Positions 6,144 to 6,257 of a stretch of 6,257 nucleotides of DNA are shown here, piece by piece. This DNA is from Clostridia bacterium. GTDB taxonomy: Bacteria; Bacillota; Clostridia; Oscillospirales; CAG-272. Within the stretch, counting starts at the first letter, position 1. Every line of letters starts with the position of its first letter. The DNA lies in the NCBI GenBank assembly GCA_017453085.1, contig JAFTKV010000016.1:1-6257 (forward strand), in the 5' to 3' direction. The notes beneath the pieces were generated by a model. It saw only the letters and a program-made list of their open reading frames with translations, did not search any database and was not told where the DNA came from. The position numbers and the translations under genes are program-made.

Positions 6144-6180
6144 CGAGGTGTAACTCAGTTGGTAGAGTGCCTGCTTTGGG
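6144..6180 (+). pseudogene. tRNA-Pro(UGG) 5' half, copy 2
   Basis: This is an exact 37-base repeat of the sequence at 5948-5984. It again begins at tRNA base 1 and the identity ends after G37. Three further bases, AGC (6181-6183), match what an intact tRNA would have (A38 and the start of GCAGG), after which GTGAAC departs. The anticodon 3' stem, T arm and 3' acceptor strand are again absent up to the window edge. A TATAGT (6135-6140) lies too close upstream to serve as its promoter, so it would be expressed only by read-through. Confidence 0.78.
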
Positions 6181-6183
6181 AGC

Positions 6184-6257
6184 GTGAACAAACTTCTCCG
6201 CTTCGAAAAATCGAAAGTGCGAAAAATCCTTGTAACATCGGCATTTTCGGCACTTTA
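6184..6257 (+). other. Non-coding tail after tRNA-Pro half copy 2, with a foldback
   Basis: No gene is visible here. AAAGTGC (6214-6220) pairs with GCACTTT (6250-6256). The stem continues inward as GAAAA (6221-6225) with TTTTC (6244-6248) across a single bulged G, giving about 12 pairs. CGAAAAATC occurs twice as a direct repeat (6204-6212 and 6220-6228). The foldback ends one base before the window edge, so any T-run or further structure cannot be judged. Confidence 0.45.

Noticed and set aside
5797..6153. Short reading frames on both strands across the tRNA-half region
   Set aside because: They run through promoters and tRNA sequence, are rich in Arg and Lys of low complexity, and have no ribosome binding site at their starts.
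5948..6257. Intact tRNA-Pro or a tRNA interrupted by a group I intron
   Set aside because: No 3' half with a TTCGA-type T loop and CACCTCG acceptor strand is present before the window edge, and no group I core such as a GACTA-type P7 strand was seen. An intron with a 3' exon beyond the right edge could still exist for copy 2.

Overview
The window looks like chromosomal DNA of a fairly GC-rich member of the Clostridia (Bacillota), probably a gut-type Oscillospiraceae/Ruminococcaceae relative. The evidence is a transketolase split into two overlapping genes, a CotH-family lipoprotein, a small four-helix membrane protein of the PF06541 kind, AGGAGG-type ribosome binding sites in front of most genes, and near-consensus TTGACA/TATAAT promoters. 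The genus cannot be fixed from the sequence alone.

Layout. Bases 1-198 (minus) hold the first 66 codons of a membrane-anchored ComEC/Rec2-type metallo-beta-lactamase-fold protein that runs off the left edge. It follows the transketolase operon: N-terminal subunit 1184-2017 and C-terminal subunit 247-1191, both minus, overlapping by 8 nt and driven by a perfect consensus promoter at 2072-2100. A 10-bp hairpin (212-238) separates the operon from the ComEC-like gene. Upstream, tadA (3031-3549, minus) is followed 15 nt later by an AT-rich gene for a protein with beta-propeller-like sequence (2137-3015, minus). Divergent from tadA is a small PF06541-like membrane protein (3641-4030, plus). Its stop codon overlaps the stop of a convergent CotH-family lipoprotein gene (4027-5775, minus), which has its own strong promoter at 5807-5835 with a 12-bp palindrome at the expected start of transcription.

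The last 480 bases (5776-6257) contain no credible protein gene and are the most unusual part. A near-consensus promoter (5885-5913, plus) points into an exact 37-nt copy of the 5' half of a tRNA-Pro(UGG) gene, running from base 1 to the purine after the anticodon. The 3' half is absent. The sequence continues instead into an elaborate foldback (to 6106) that recruits the tRNA bases 28-34 as one strand of its closing stem and ends in a short T-run. A second identical 37-nt tRNA-Pro half starts at 6144 and is joined to a different tail with its own foldback (6214-6256). This reads as two consecutive units of the form tRNA 5' half plus structured tail.

The housekeeping genes (pentose phosphate pathway, tRNA wobble editing) are independent of the accessory genes. 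Only tadA with the propeller-like gene, and tktA with tktB, look like shared transcription units.
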